This document shows, one piece after another, positions 13,228 to 23,715 of a stretch of DNA of 64,000 nt. The notes beneath the pieces were generated by a model. The model saw only the letters and a program-made list of their open reading frames with translations. It made no database searches and was not told the DNA's origin. Where the stretch lies: the NCBI GenBank assembly GCA_004154925.1, contig QJNS01000302.1:19524-83523 (forward strand), in the 5' to 3' direction. A program made the position numbers and the translations under genes. Numbering within the stretch: position 1 is the first letter of the stretch; every line of letters starts with the position of its first letter. The DNA comes from Monosporascus cannonballus. Its lineage: Eukaryota > Ascomycota > Sordariomycetes > Xylariales.

Positions 13228-13715
13228 TCAGAGCGGCATGTGCGCTGCTCTCCCCTGCTCACTCTGTGCGCGAAGGTCGTGTCGTTCTACAGATTCAGCG
13301 CCCCCCTCGCAGATGTTGCGGTTGGAGAGCGCCTGGGCCGAGATGGCCTGCTTGCCCTCGTAGAGCGCTAGCCCGAACGCGACCAGCAGCATCTCGGAGG
13401 TCTCCGCCTTCCACTGTCCGCTGTCGATGCATTCGTAGGTATGTTGCTTGATCGTGCGCATCTCCTTCGGGCCGGAGGCGAGGTGAGTGTACGTGGCGAG
13501 TCCCCCGTCCGCTACGTAGACGATGTCCCAATGCTATTATATAGAAGTTATTAGCATAATTCTCTATGGAATGAGGTAATATTTGCAAGTAGCGGGACAA
13601 ATCTTGAGTTGGCGTCATTCGTGTCATTCCTATGGAGCGCCAAGCCGAGGGAATCGGTCTCGAGTCTTACCGGCCCGCTCGGGGACGAGGTTGTCACGAC
13701 TTCATAGTGATTCAT
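13228..13715 (-). CDS. Hypothetical protein, two exons
   Basis: I do not recognise this protein. A two-exon model fits: exon 1 13671-13715 begins at ATG (MNHYEVVTTSSP). The intron 13534-13670 starts GTAAGA, has a GCTAAT branch-like site and ends AATAG. Exon 2 is 13228-13533. The joined frame stays open for about 117 residues, with HWDIVYVADGGLATYTHL followed by a helical stretch containing SEMLLVAFGLALYEGKQ. There is no signal peptide or clear membrane segment. It is the first gene-like unit beside the AT-rich block and could be a truncated remnant. A further downstream exon in another frame (around 13142-13220) is possible but not supported by clean splice sites. Confidence 0.4.
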
Positions 13716-14702
13716 CGCTGTTTCCTCGCTGGAGCAAACTCGGAGAGGGTTGAGGAGATAGCTCTGTACCTAGGATTGTGGTGACAGGTGTTATGTGATA
13801 CAAGGGAAAAGCAGAATGGGGGCTTGGGAGCTCATAACACAGGCTTAAATAAGTTGCCAACCTCAAAAGTCACACACAATGAATGCGTCGCTATACTAGA
13901 GGCTCTCTTCCTGATTACTATCCATACAGTGAATCAGAAATGTGTTTGTCACGGCCGGCACCTAATATGCGGCTTGGTTCAAGGATGGAGGGCGTTGGTG
14001 ATTCAAGGACTGAGGGAGTTGATGACGATGTAGGATGCTCTGGGCGGATGCTATTTATATAATATGGGTATTACGGTATCGCTGAATATTAACTACTGGG
14101 TATCATGAATCTGAGGGGTTGAAGCCATGTCCAAGATGACGAATTCGTCGGTGCCGCACCCCATTTACCCTTTATCCCAACCAAGTCATGAAAAAATCAC
14201 AGATGACAGAGGACTAGTTACACGGGAACTTGTACGACCGCTAGGAGCTGTACGGCGGGACAATTCCCTGGTCATTGAATTCAACTAATGAGTGATCATT
14301 GTAAATCAAGTTTCCTGATTGCGTTTTTCTTACTATAAGCACCACGCAGCTCTTAAGCTATGCCACAACCATCCTATCTCCGTTTTCCTGGGGCTCTGTA
14401 GTATGGGAACATATCTAACATGAATCAAGGCCTCTTATTAAAACACAAACTTAAGCCCATCCAATAGAGTTGGCGTCCTAAGGGGGGCTGTCAAGGCCCT
14501 TTGGGGGCCCTTTGACTACGAGAGACCACAAGCATGCCCAGGCCCGAAATTCTCATCCGAAATGGCCAAGGACGAGAGAAGGGAGACCTCAATCAAACGC
14601 TTCACAATAACTCCCGACCATGCCAATGAGACGCCATAATCCTATCTCAGCCAACCCTTAACTGATAGACAACGTAAGTGTTCGACTACAATGAAAGCCT
14701 CG
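13716..14702. other. Intergenic, no gene seen
   Basis: About 1 kb of normal-composition DNA between the hypothetical gene and the broken DUF7580-like gene. Short open frames occur but show no family resemblance or splice-supported structure. Confidence 0.5.
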
Positions 14703-15340
14703 TCATTTCTTTTCAAGTGCGCCAACCAGGATCTCTAGCTCCTCCACGATATTAGGATAAATAGCATTCTGCAGCTCTGGTGCACCAAGGTCTGAGCCGC
14801 GCCCGAAGTCATTCGATGCATTTCTGTGTGAGTTCCTGGTACCTCGGGCCCATGCGGGAGTTGACGGAAGCCATTTTCCGTACCACCACAACACCGTCGG
14901 GGTTAAGTGCGCACCAATAACCGATTTGCAGCAGTGCCACACCAAGACTATAGACTGTGAGGTTGCGGGTGCCGTAGGTTAGCTGGGCTTCCTGGACGCC
15001 GTCGCGTAATGGTTCGGCTTCCTTCGAGCTCGGCGGGATTTCGTCCGGTATGCCATTGGCTACTGAATTCTGCCTCGTCACGAGTTCAGTTCTGATATGA
15101 AGCGTGTTCAGACTCTCACCAAGATTGTCGTCGTTGTTGAAGTCGGATATATCTTGCGGAGTCGAATAATGGCGCCACCACGTGGTACGGTGAAGTTACA
15201 GCATCCCTCTAGCTATGGTCAAAGCCAATCCCAGCTGCTGAGGAACGTAAAGAGCAGAGTCGATCGCCTGATTCAGCGCTCTTACAAACGGGACCAACTC
15301 GGTCATTGGCTTCCGGCAAGGTGCTTCACCGTGTCTATCA
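14703..15340 (-). pseudogene. Broken DUF7580-like gene (fungal HeLo/prion-associated type C-terminus)
   Basis: The minus strand encodes a recognisable C-terminal block: ALYVPQQLGLALTIARGML, then LHRTTWWRHYSTPQDI, LTYGTRNLTVYSLGVALLQI, GPRYQELTQKCIE, DFGRGSDLGAPELQNAIY and VEELEILVGALEKK. From memory, this order resembles the DUF7580 C-terminal domain of fungal STAND/HeLo-associated proteins. Two breaks are visible. A TAA stop at 15196-15198 stands where Gln (CAA) would be expected between ML and LH. The reading frame also shifts near 14808-14813, between KCIE and DFG, consistent with a 2-bp loss. Upstream homology fades before the assembly gap. The gene is a truncated pseudogene, or a bad-quality copy beside a gap. 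Domain naming is from memory and needs a profile search. Confidence 0.65.
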
Positions 15341-16847
15341 CTCGGGTATAGGGGATACTGGTAATACTAAACGCATTGATGTAGCTGGTCACCCATTCCA
15401 CCGTGCAAGAACGCTTGGGTTCGCTTGTTGGCATATGTCGTCAGCTCCGTGTAGCCCAACGATTTCGGATTTCGGGCGATAACCTCGAAGGCTGGAGGGT
15501 GATGGCTGTGAATCAGATAGGGTGAAAACCGCCAGCCCCTTATTATCCTGGAAGCTGAGCTTCATTTTCTTCCTTTGTTAGCTTTTTTTTTTTTGGGGGG
15601 GGGGGGGGGGGTTTNNNNNNNNNNCGGGCCTGTCGACGGGCACGCATGGCTTACTGTGTGGTTTCTGATACTGGACCCTGTGGATAAATTATAGTGACAT
15701 GATGATACGGTACTATTAGAGATCGAGTAGTACGCCACTTTTGCCGCGCACGGCTGCCGACGCGAACTCGTGAGTTCCGGAGGCCGGTACAGGAGAAGGG
15801 CCGCTGTAGGATGTGCAGATATAAACCTTAGGTCTTTTCACTCCGCCTGCACTGGGGCGGTTATAGTTAGCGGGCTTATGAGCAGGTTCCTAGACGGCTT
15901 ATTCTGAGTCTACCCGTTTTGGTAGGTTATTTGGTTTTACGGGTCCCGGTGGATACCGTATTTCGGGCAAGCTGTCAGGTCTGCGAATTGGGGACTTTGC
16001 CTAGGGTTAGGTACCTAGGTAGCAATGAGACCTTTATCTCATATGCAACTCACAATGGAGAGATCACAGTCTGCCCCTTGTGTGCGAGCAGCGATTATCT
16101 CCTGGGAAATTGTGCAATATTGACAACCACTCCACTAGGCAGGTTCAAGTGCCAAGTAACTTGTCTAAGTCCTAGTACATGCAAGAAGAGTTGAGCTTGA
16201 CGTGTACGTTACATCTTAGCTGTTTAAAAACAGGGCTTGGAAAATATACAACTATATTTATACGGAAGGTGTGGCTCACCTTACCCCTATTCCGACATAT
16301 AAGCCATTATTTGTTCTGGAGCGCATTAAACTCTTGTCCGGGCTCGCGTGGGGTACCCTCGAAACGAGGAGCTACCGGCAGTTCCTAGAGAGCTGGGTTG
16401 CTGATAAACATCACTCTTGAAAGGACACAAATGTTCATACTAACCAATTCAATGTGATTTCGTCTATGAAAACCACACTTCTAGTCACATCATGAGGAAC
16501 ACCGGTGCACAACAGGTGGTACCGATGGGAGCCATCTTGAGCAACTATACTGCAAGCCCCATAAAGCCGTATTGACCATGATGGAGTGCGCCTATTGTAG
16601 GAACCCTTGCAAGTGGCCTCCCTTGCTCTCTGGTACGCTAGACGTTTACCTAGCGGCTGAATCGAATCCACCGTATCTGTGCGGCTGTCATTCGAAACAA
16701 AATTGGTGTTTTTATACCGACGCTGGTAGCCTCGGAAATAGTGAGAGCCGGACCAAGTGAAAAGCGTTGGCCACGGGCGAGTTGGTATTCGTTTATGCAA
16801 GCAATGTACGCCTAATTTTATATATCACATCTACCGGAGTGACGCCA
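15341..16847. other. Gene-poor stretch containing an assembly gap
   Basis: Normal-composition DNA with no gene I can support. It includes a T12-G17 homopolymer junction directly before a block of ten Ns. AGGTACCTAGGT-type words, common elsewhere in the window's intergenic DNA, occur near 16,008-16,022. The part near 16,435-16,847 would include the 3' UTR of the uridine kinase gene. Confidence 0.5.
15583..15624. other. T12-G17 homopolymer followed by 10-N gap
   Basis: Twelve T (15583-15594), seventeen G (15595-15611), TTT, then ten N (15615-15624). This marks an assembly gap; the poly-G is likely a sequencing or assembly artefact. Sequence on the two sides may not be truly contiguous. Confidence 0.9.
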
Positions 16848-18798
16848 TCAACAGCGGAAGTACCTCTTCTCGACCCACCGGTCCTCGAAGTCGCTGACCA
16901 GGTTGCCGACTACGATGGTGATGTCCGGGAACACCTTTGTCAGGCGATGTAGACCGACTTTGCCGGACGAATACGTGGCTACGACGATGCGATCCTGCGG
17001 CACGCCATGATCCACGAGGACCTGGACCGCCATGAGCGCGGAACCTCCACTAGACATCTGGGCGTCGAGGAGAAGGACACTCTCGTGTGTCTCGATATCC
17101 TTGGGGAGCTTCAGATAGTGAAGTTCCGGCTCTCCGGTCCGCACGTTCGACTGGATCAGGACGCGGCCGGTCCGACAGTCGGGTATCACCCGCTTTAGGC
17201 CCCCCTCGAAGGCAGCGCCGCCGCGAAGAACGATAACGGCACTTACTTCACCCTTCGGGACAAGTCCCTGGTACTTATGGCCCGCTGGTGTCTCCACTTT
17301 CAACTCCTTGAAGTGGACATTGTTTAAAGCCCTAGAGATGTGAGATCCTGCCACGGATATGCATGAGTTCATACTAGACCTACTGTTCAATCAGCAGACA
17401 GGCAAACCTGTCGAAATAGAATATGAAGTCTTCGCTCGAAGTGTCCATGTCTTGGATCAATGTGTTCATGCTTATGACTTGTGGAGTCCCCTTTAGGACG
17501 GTGACTCGGTAGGAAAGGGGCTCGACGTCGTAGCCCAGCTCTAGGCTTTTCAGTGCTGCGCGGTGACGGGTCGACTTTTCGACAAGCTTCCTGTCAATGT
17601 ATTGTGTAACCATGGCTGACCGTATTAGTGATATCCAATGAAAGGTGCAGGCCTAACTCACTCATCGCAACCCGATTTTCTATTCCGCGTGGCACTATGA
17701 TGTCTGTCACGCCAGCCGGTCAGCCTGGTGGCGGATAAGAGAATAGTACTGGGCATCCCGATCGTGGGATGAGCCAAGTCAACATTAGAGGCGGCAATTA
17801 CCTGCATGGCTCCTCTGCGGTTGAACATACTGGGACACACTTTAGCTCAGGATCTGATACGAGAACCGAGGACTAACTTTCTCATAGTTAGGCTTCACGA
17901 AGCTAAACCATTGCTTGATGCACCCCTCGACAGTTCGGCCACGGTCTGTTACGTCTCGCAATACTAACGGGTGATAGCATGAGCAAATGTCGCGATTCTC
18001 GTCAAGGTGCAAACGTACTCCTCCTTGAAAGGCAGATGTCGGCGTCTGCTTCGCAGTATATCTATAGGCCAAGCTTAGCTAGCGGGATAAAGACAATGAG
18101 GCATATACAGGGGATAGTTACCCTCATGTCCATCAAGTCCATTACTCTTTGGTCGTATAGAGCGAATATACCCTCCAGGACAAGGACATGCGGTGAATAT
18201 ATAACGGTGGTTTCCTTTAAACGCTGGTGTTTCTCGAAGGAGTAAATGGGCACTTCTGCGCGCTTGCTGGTGTAACGTGAGATGAGAGTATTTGACTGAT
18301 GATGGTATGACGGATCCAGGGGAACTAGTAACAAGGGGTGCCAACCCTAACTAGACTCACCCTGCCTTGAGGTCCCGAAGAGTTTGTAGCAATGCATCAA
18401 AATCTATGGCCTGTTGTGACCAACTTCAGCATGTACAGGAGGTGTTACACAGATAACAGGCCATACCTCCGGAGAGTCGAAGTCATATTCATTCAAGAAG
18501 GCCTTTCTGGAAGCCTCTGCATCTAGGGGCTTATAGTACGAATCCTACATAGAGTGAGCCTGGAAACTCGCAACCACCTTCCAAGAGAGACACTACCCAC
18601 CATAGACAAAATCACAACCCACGGCAGGTTAAGCTTGCTCACTATGGCATGAGACAGTGTCGACTTCCCGGATCCGGAGCTGCCAGCAACACCAATGATG
18701 CTTAGGTCAGCCCAAGGAGGGCTGTAGTGGACTCGCTTAGCGATAGTATCGGCATGATTGTCAGGCACAACAGCCGCTGAGCCAACACCGGTATTCAT
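16848..18798 (-). CDS. urk1: Uridine/cytidine kinase with C-terminal UPRTase-like domain (ten exons)
   Basis: Pyrimidine salvage enzyme that phosphorylates uridine/cytidine to UMP/CMP. My spliced model is 18601-18798, 18467-18544, 18361-18410, 18122-18266, 18019-18061, 17878-17963, 17802-17829, 17662-17703, 17384-17615 and 16848-17331. It totals 1,386 nt (461 aa), fully in phase, with GT...AG at each intron. The P-loop GVAGSSGSGKST is followed by DSYYKPLDAEASRKAF, EVPIYSFEKHQR, VLEGIFALYD, GRTVEGCIKQWFSFVKPNY and IIVPRGIENRVAM. The last exon carries a UPRTase fold with VIVLRGGAAFEGGLKRVIPD, GRVLIQSN, TGEPELHYLKLP, LLLDAQMSSGGSA and TIVVGNL. In eukaryotic Urk1/UCKL proteins this domain is usually not catalytic alone. 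Length fits the family. Nine introns is high for a fungal urk1. Start ATG is the first in frame before the kinase domain. Confidence 0.9.
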
Positions 18799-19541
18799 AG
18801 CTGTCTGAGGATCCCAATTATAGATGTGCAGACAGCGTTGGGAAAAGAGATGTCTTGTGATAAAAGCACTTCCTGATGTTATATACCAAGGATCTCTGTT
18901 AAAAAAAAGAAAGGGGAGAGATGTGGCTGTCGCGTGCCTGCCAGAAGCGTTCTAGGGGGGGGGGGGGGGCAGGACACACCGACAGCTACGCCCGTGCTGG
19001 CAGTTTGTACCCAACTACGAAGTAACCACCGTTAAAAGCCTAACAGCAGGGACGACTTGGCGTTTTTACATGTGGAATTTGAATACAGCGGAGTTGGAAA
19101 CAAATAAAACGAAAGACTGGAGTGCATTCACAGTGAACGATACAAAGTTGAAGCATGGGGCATATCGATAGTGACAAGAATCCACAGAGTATCTGGTAAA
19201 TGCATAAGATTATGCAACCTTGGACGGGTTTGGATCCCATGTCTCGCACCAGTTAATGCATACGGTCTGTGCCCATGGTTACCATATTCTTACCTTGCAA
19301 TTTTGCATACCCAACCGAACTTTTCCCACCCGCCTTCACTGCTCATTTTTCAGCCTCAATTGGACCTACATACATTGTGCATAACATTCAGGTTTGCTTT
19401 GGTTCGCAACCTCAATGTCAACCATCTTTACCCGTACCACCAGGCCATAATTGCGTACTGGGCATGTCCTCGTCAGAGCATACGTTTGAGGATCAACTTC
19501 GACACGCCCGACATATCGCAGAGATTTTACTTGATCGCAGG
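18799..19541. promoter_or_regulatory. Divergent upstream region between urk1 and gid8
   Basis: A 743-bp head-to-head gap between urk1 (-) and gid8 (+). It contains a 15-G run at 18955-18969 and T/C-rich stretches near 19,290-19,350 typical of fungal promoters. No defined factor site stands out. Confidence 0.5.
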
Positions 19542-20775
19542 ATGGTACGGTTATCTCCAATACCACGACTGACCATTGGCTCGAGGCCCTTCCTGACCAC
19601 AGCATTCCCCTTCACAGGCTGACCGCAAATCCCACAGACCTCGTCTACGTCTACTGCTACTCCCGTACGACATAACTTTACGCAACAAGTCGAGAATGTA
19701 AAAGCGCCAAAAAGGTAAACACGAATATGCTGTGCTCCACGTTGGTTTTAATTCTTGGGGTTTATCATGATGTAACGACAATCAATGGGAATCTCTCTGA
19801 GCACCTCATGCGGAGAACGATTTATCTATCTTCAATATCTGAACACTTCCAAGTCCCCATTACCCTTTTAATATTGATGCCGACCAGTCATCAAGGACTG
19901 AGGCTAACATGGCGAACAAGCGATATCAATGCATTAATCCTAGATTACCTCACGGTGGCGGGTTACCCCAATGCCGCTGCCAGATTCTGCACAGAAGCCA
20001 ACCTGAATCCACAACAAGACAACGAGGATATTGAGGTTCGGCAGCGCATACAAAAATCGATACACCAAGGTGATATCGAGGCAGCTATTCAGACTCTGAA
20101 TGATTTAGACCCATCTGTGAGTGCAACTTTCGTATACTAGCCCCTGATACTTGATGCGCTATGATTAGAACACGAGTTTTACATGCACCACTCATATGGT
20201 CTCCGGATTGTTGATGAGAAACAACCACTTTCAAAATGAGCCACGCCTACTCGCTGTCACCTTTCTGCCGATTCCTCCCGTCGAACGCAGCCTAACATTA
20301 TGCCTAGATATTGGATGAGAATGGGTCCCTACATTTCGCTCTGCTGCGCCTTCAATTGGTGGAGCTAATCCGGAAATGTACGGCAAGCCCAGGCGGTGAT
20401 ATTACCCCTGCCTTGGAGTTTGCAACAACAATGCTGGGTCCGCGTGCTTCACAAGATACGCAGTTCCTCGAAGATCTAGAGAAGACGATGACACTGCTCG
20501 TCTTCCCACATGATAGTCTTGATCCCACACTCGCTGCTCTTCTGCAGCCTGGGCTAAGGAGAGAGGTGGCCGATCGGGTGAACAAGATAGTTTTGCAGCA
20601 CCAGTACCACCAACACGACGCAGCGATCCGCAAATTCTTGATGACGAGGGTTTGGAGCGAGACTATTGTGCGCAACGAAACAAAAAAAGACCTGCCGCCG
20701 AGAGTCGACCTCGGCTTGGACGGTGATGATGAGGACAAGCAGAATGGCCATGACGAGCAGATGGTTACGACTTAG
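19542..20775 (+). CDS. gid8: GID/CTLH ubiquitin ligase subunit Gid8 (LisH-CTLH protein)
   Basis: Scaffold subunit of the GID/CTLH E3 ligase, which in yeast targets gluconeogenic enzymes for degradation. Model: 19542-19544, 19638-19714, 19921-20116, 20308-20775; 744 nt, 247 aa, all phases consistent. A LisH motif (SDINALILDYLTVAGYPNAA) is followed by the CTLH segment (VRQRIQKSIHQGDIEAAIQT) and a CRA-like C-terminus (ENGSLHFALLRLQLVELIR, then LEFATTMLGPRA). The tail is acidic (GLDGDDEDKQNGHDEQ). Introns start GTACGG, GTAAAC and GTGAGT and end CACAG, ACAAG and CCTAG, with CTAAC branch sites before the last two. The start codon forms a 3-nt first exon in this model, because the second exon has no in-frame ATG before a stop. 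The stop TAG is followed by another 37 in-frame acidic/ordinary codons. Neighbours are unrelated. Confidence 0.88.
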
Positions 20776-21711
20776 GATGATGATAATGAACTGGAACATG
20801 ACCTCGGCGATGATCCTCGCCCCATTCACGAACCGGTCTTGCCGGTGGAATTATGGTTGTTCCATCCTGTACATTATCGTACTTAAACGATGGAAGTGAG
20901 GTACGAGCAGTATCTGAGGGAATAGTTGGCGACTCTTTCTTTATATGCATGGCGTTGGGGCATTACCGGATACCACAAAGGCAGGCGTTTGAGGTTCGGG
21001 GTGTGCGGTAAGGCGCACAGCAATGGATGGACTATGTATACCAGAATGCATTTTTATTCGGGACCTGCCTGCGCGGACGGCCGAAAATACTCAGAAATTC
21101 GAATACGTGATGGGAGTAAGACGTACCACTCAGGTCTTATGGACTACAACCCAGTTTTTTGTGGACAATGCATCATATTGCTTTTCTTTTTCCCCCTCCC
21201 TGCTGCTAGCTGTTCCTCAGTAAACTTTTCGATTTGTCTTGCGTGCGTCTTGATTTGATCTAATTGACGCTCTATCTGTCTTGTGGCTGCCAACCAATAG
21301 CAACATACCATAGTAAGGATGCTCACTTCCGGGAAGACATTCGCGCCCTTGATGGTTAAGAAAATCGAGAAGTCCAAAAGTTTCGACGGCGTCTGCTGCT
21401 ACAAGAGGTAAGGAGACGGGGTAGTTGATGGAAAGATGCGGGCTAAAGTAGCAAGCAAGTTTTGTTGCGGGATGGCTAGGTACTTTGGGGAAACATAACA
21501 TCCAGATCCTGCATGGTGTTCGACGCATCTTTGTCAAGTCGTAGTATATGTACAAAACAGACCGGTGGCTAGTCTAATCAAGCAGCCGGCCACACAGCAG
21601 CAATAGAGGCTTTCTTCCCCGTCTCTCTTCTCTCCGTGTCTGCCCATGTCTCTATCTCCCCTATATCCGCCATCCATGTCTCCTGCTGTCCCATGTAGTT
21701 TCTATCCTATC
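20776..21711. other. gid8-ndufs4 tail-to-tail intergenic region
   Basis: A 936-bp convergent region. It contains an in-frame continuation of the gid8 frame up to about 20,886 and a minus-strand open stretch at 21,144-21,555 of uncertain meaning. That stretch ends in a helical segment with QIERQLDQIKTHARQIEKF. A C/T-rich tract lies at 21,610-21,660. No gene can be assigned. Confidence 0.4.
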
Positions 21712-22519
21712 TTACTTGGTCCGGATGTGCTTGAGCTTGCTGGGGGAGTAGAGGAAGTTGTTGGCGTAGGCCTTGGGGGTGAAGGCGCGCTTGGTGGGCT
21801 CCTGGACAAAATACTCGTAGCCCTGCTTCTCGGCGAAGGCGATGGCGTCCTCCTTGGTCCGGAACTCCATCCTGGTGCCCTGCATGAAGTCGCCCGACGC
21901 CTGCCACCCCATCAGCGGGTTCTCCCACCGGTGGCCCTTGCCCAGCACGTCCCAGTCCATCCGCCAGTGGCGCGCGCCCCAGGTCCCGGACTGCGTCGCC
22001 GGCTTCGCGGACTGGTAGATCCTGTTTGTGTAGCGCGCGTGAGTTGGACGTTTCTGTCTTGTCTACCTCGCCCCTCAACCAGTCTGTGCGCTTCTGGGCC
22101 TGGGAGTGACGTACCGCACGGTTCGGGCCTGCAGCTCGATGGGCGCGCCGGATATGACGGCCGCGGGCAGGATGTCAGTCTCTTCGCTGCCGTCCATTAT
22201 TCGCTTCGGCACCGGGGTGTATGTCCTAGCAGTAACCGGTCAATACCCACCCTCACTCGTCCTCCCCATGGTGCGCATGCATGCCCGCGCGGAGGGAGGG
22301 GATAGAGACGTACGACGTCGCCTTGTCGATGTGCACGCCGTAATCGGGCGCGTTAGCGGGCTTCACGGCGGGATGCACCTCGCCGTGCTCGGTGAGTGCT
22401 GTCGTCGTCGAGGTATCGGACTTGAAGCGGCGTTGCTGCGTCTGGGAGAGGGCTCGGCTGGGTAGCGAGGAGCATATCCGCAGCAGTCTGGCTGCCGTCT
22501 GAATGCGAAGGGAGGCCAT
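21712..22519 (-). CDS. ndufs4: NADH:ubiquinone oxidoreductase subunit NDUFS4 (18/21-kDa), complex I
   Basis: Accessory subunit of respiratory complex I in the mitochondrial matrix arm (N. crassa nuo-21 type). Model: 22314-22519, 22115-22225, 21712-22021; 627 nt, 208 aa, in phase. Residues 1 to about 34 ([18 protein letters not shown]...) are Arg/Ser-rich without acids, a mitochondrial presequence. The ETC_C1_NDUFS4 domain shows [53 protein letters not shown] and [18 protein letters not shown], and ends KLKHIRTK. Introns begin GTACGT and end GCTAG or AACAG. Divergent from the ATP synthase subunit f gene 501 bp away, so two OXPHOS genes share an upstream region. Confidence 0.94.
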
Positions 22520-23020
22520 CGCCGTTGTGCGGAGGGGAAAACGGAACTGGATGGTTGCGACGAAGAAATTGCAGGTTTTGCTCCTCCTCGTACGCTACGA
22601 CATTGAATAATGAATGAAATGCAATCCAATACCAGAGGGCGAGGGTTAATGTATAAGGTAGGTATGTTGAATCAATGAAGCATGCAAAGCTCACCTGCAA
22701 GATTGGCCCGGGCTACAGTGGGCTACAGTGGGAGGGGCGGGGGCGTCATCGATGACTTGGGTCCTCTGATTGGCTGGCCGGCAAATCATCGCGCTAACTT
22801 GCCGTCGGGTCCACGTTGAGTACTATGTAAGAGAGTCTTTTCCGAACTTCCATTGCAACGAGCCTTGGCTGGTTTTGACTTCAAGCTACGACTTACTCAA
22901 TTGCACTCACCTCGAGTCTTTACTGCTATCTCGTCGCGGACTTCTCAATTGAGGCTTCTGTGGCCCCCGTCTTCGCCCAATTTCTTCGCATAACGACTGC
23001 GTCCCCCACCCACGACCACA
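22520..23020. promoter_or_regulatory. Shared upstream region of ndufs4 and atp17
   Basis: A 501-bp head-to-head region between two nuclear OXPHOS genes. Two tandem copies of GGCTACAGTGG-like sequence occur at about 22,710-22,732, and a CCAAT-like ATTGG lies at about 22,770. Shared regulation is an inference from layout only. Confidence 0.5.
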
Positions 23021-23715
23021 ATGAGCTTCGTTACCCGTCGGGCCCTCTCGACCCTCATCCCTCCCAAGGTCCGTGGGTTCTGGTGCATATCGTCATGAAA
23101 CCCTTGCTAACATGATATGTATAGGTCGCTTCGCCCAATGTACGTACTTCCTATGCGGTTGCGCTCTAACACCCCCCTATACCCGAGTGTCTTCTATGAT
23201 AAGAGGTTGCCATATGAAAATCGCTATTGTTGGGCCCTGGGGACATGTTGATCGTCGATGTCCAAGGAACTCTGCGATGAGAAAGGAGGGGGCTTCCAAA
23301 GGCCGGATGGAATTCCAGGACGTGCTGACGGTGGGATGTGATGTCTAGGCTATCGGCGCGGCTCCTGATGCCGTCCGCATGAAGCGCGTCGTCGGCTTCT
23401 ACGAGAAACTCCCCCGAGGCCCGGCCCCCGATATGCAGCCCAGCGGCCTCTTCGGCAGCTACCAGGCCAAGCACTTCGGCAAGAATGCTACCAACAAGCG
23501 TACGTCGTCGCAGGGAAAGACCCGTTATCTGGTGTGCGGTGTATAGCGTATACTGATGTCACGCCTTCAGCTATCTTCCATTGGATTGGCTTCCTCCTCG
23601 TCGTTGGATATCCCATGACCTACTACTTCCACCTCCGTAAGTTCGACTGGGAAGGAATTGCAGAAAGAATTCTACTGACGGCACGGCAGGCCACCACAAG
23701 AACAACGCCCACTAA
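23021..23715 (+). CDS. atp17: Mitochondrial F1Fo-ATP synthase subunit f
   Basis: Small Fo subunit in the inner mitochondrial membrane, needed for stability of the peripheral stalk/membrane part. Model: 23021-23068, 23125-23139, 23349-23499, 23571-23636, 23690-23715; 306 nt, 101 aa, the usual size. Protein starts MSFVTRRALSTLIPPK, includes RMKRVVGFYEKLPRGPAPDM and SYQAKHFGKNATNK. One membrane span follows (IFHWIGFLLVVGYPMTYYFH), then a His/Lys/Asn tail. Exon 2 is a 15-nt micro-exon (VASPN). Introns are GTCCGT, GTACGT, GTACGT and GTAAGT at the donor and end AG, with GCTAAC before the first acceptor. ACCACAATG gives a good start context. Confidence 0.93.

Noticed and set aside
13788..14033. 81-aa plus-strand open frame.
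   Set aside because: No domain, no splice support, no codon bias; likely chance.
16435..16800. 121-aa minus-strand open frame downstream of urk1.
   Set aside because: Composition of random sequence; lies in the probable urk1 3' flank, with no recognisable motif.
21144..21555. Two overlapping minus-strand open frames between gid8 and ndufs4, ending in a helical QIERQLDQIKTHARQIEKF segment.
   Set aside because: Some coding-like character, but no start, splice model or family could be fixed; left unassigned.
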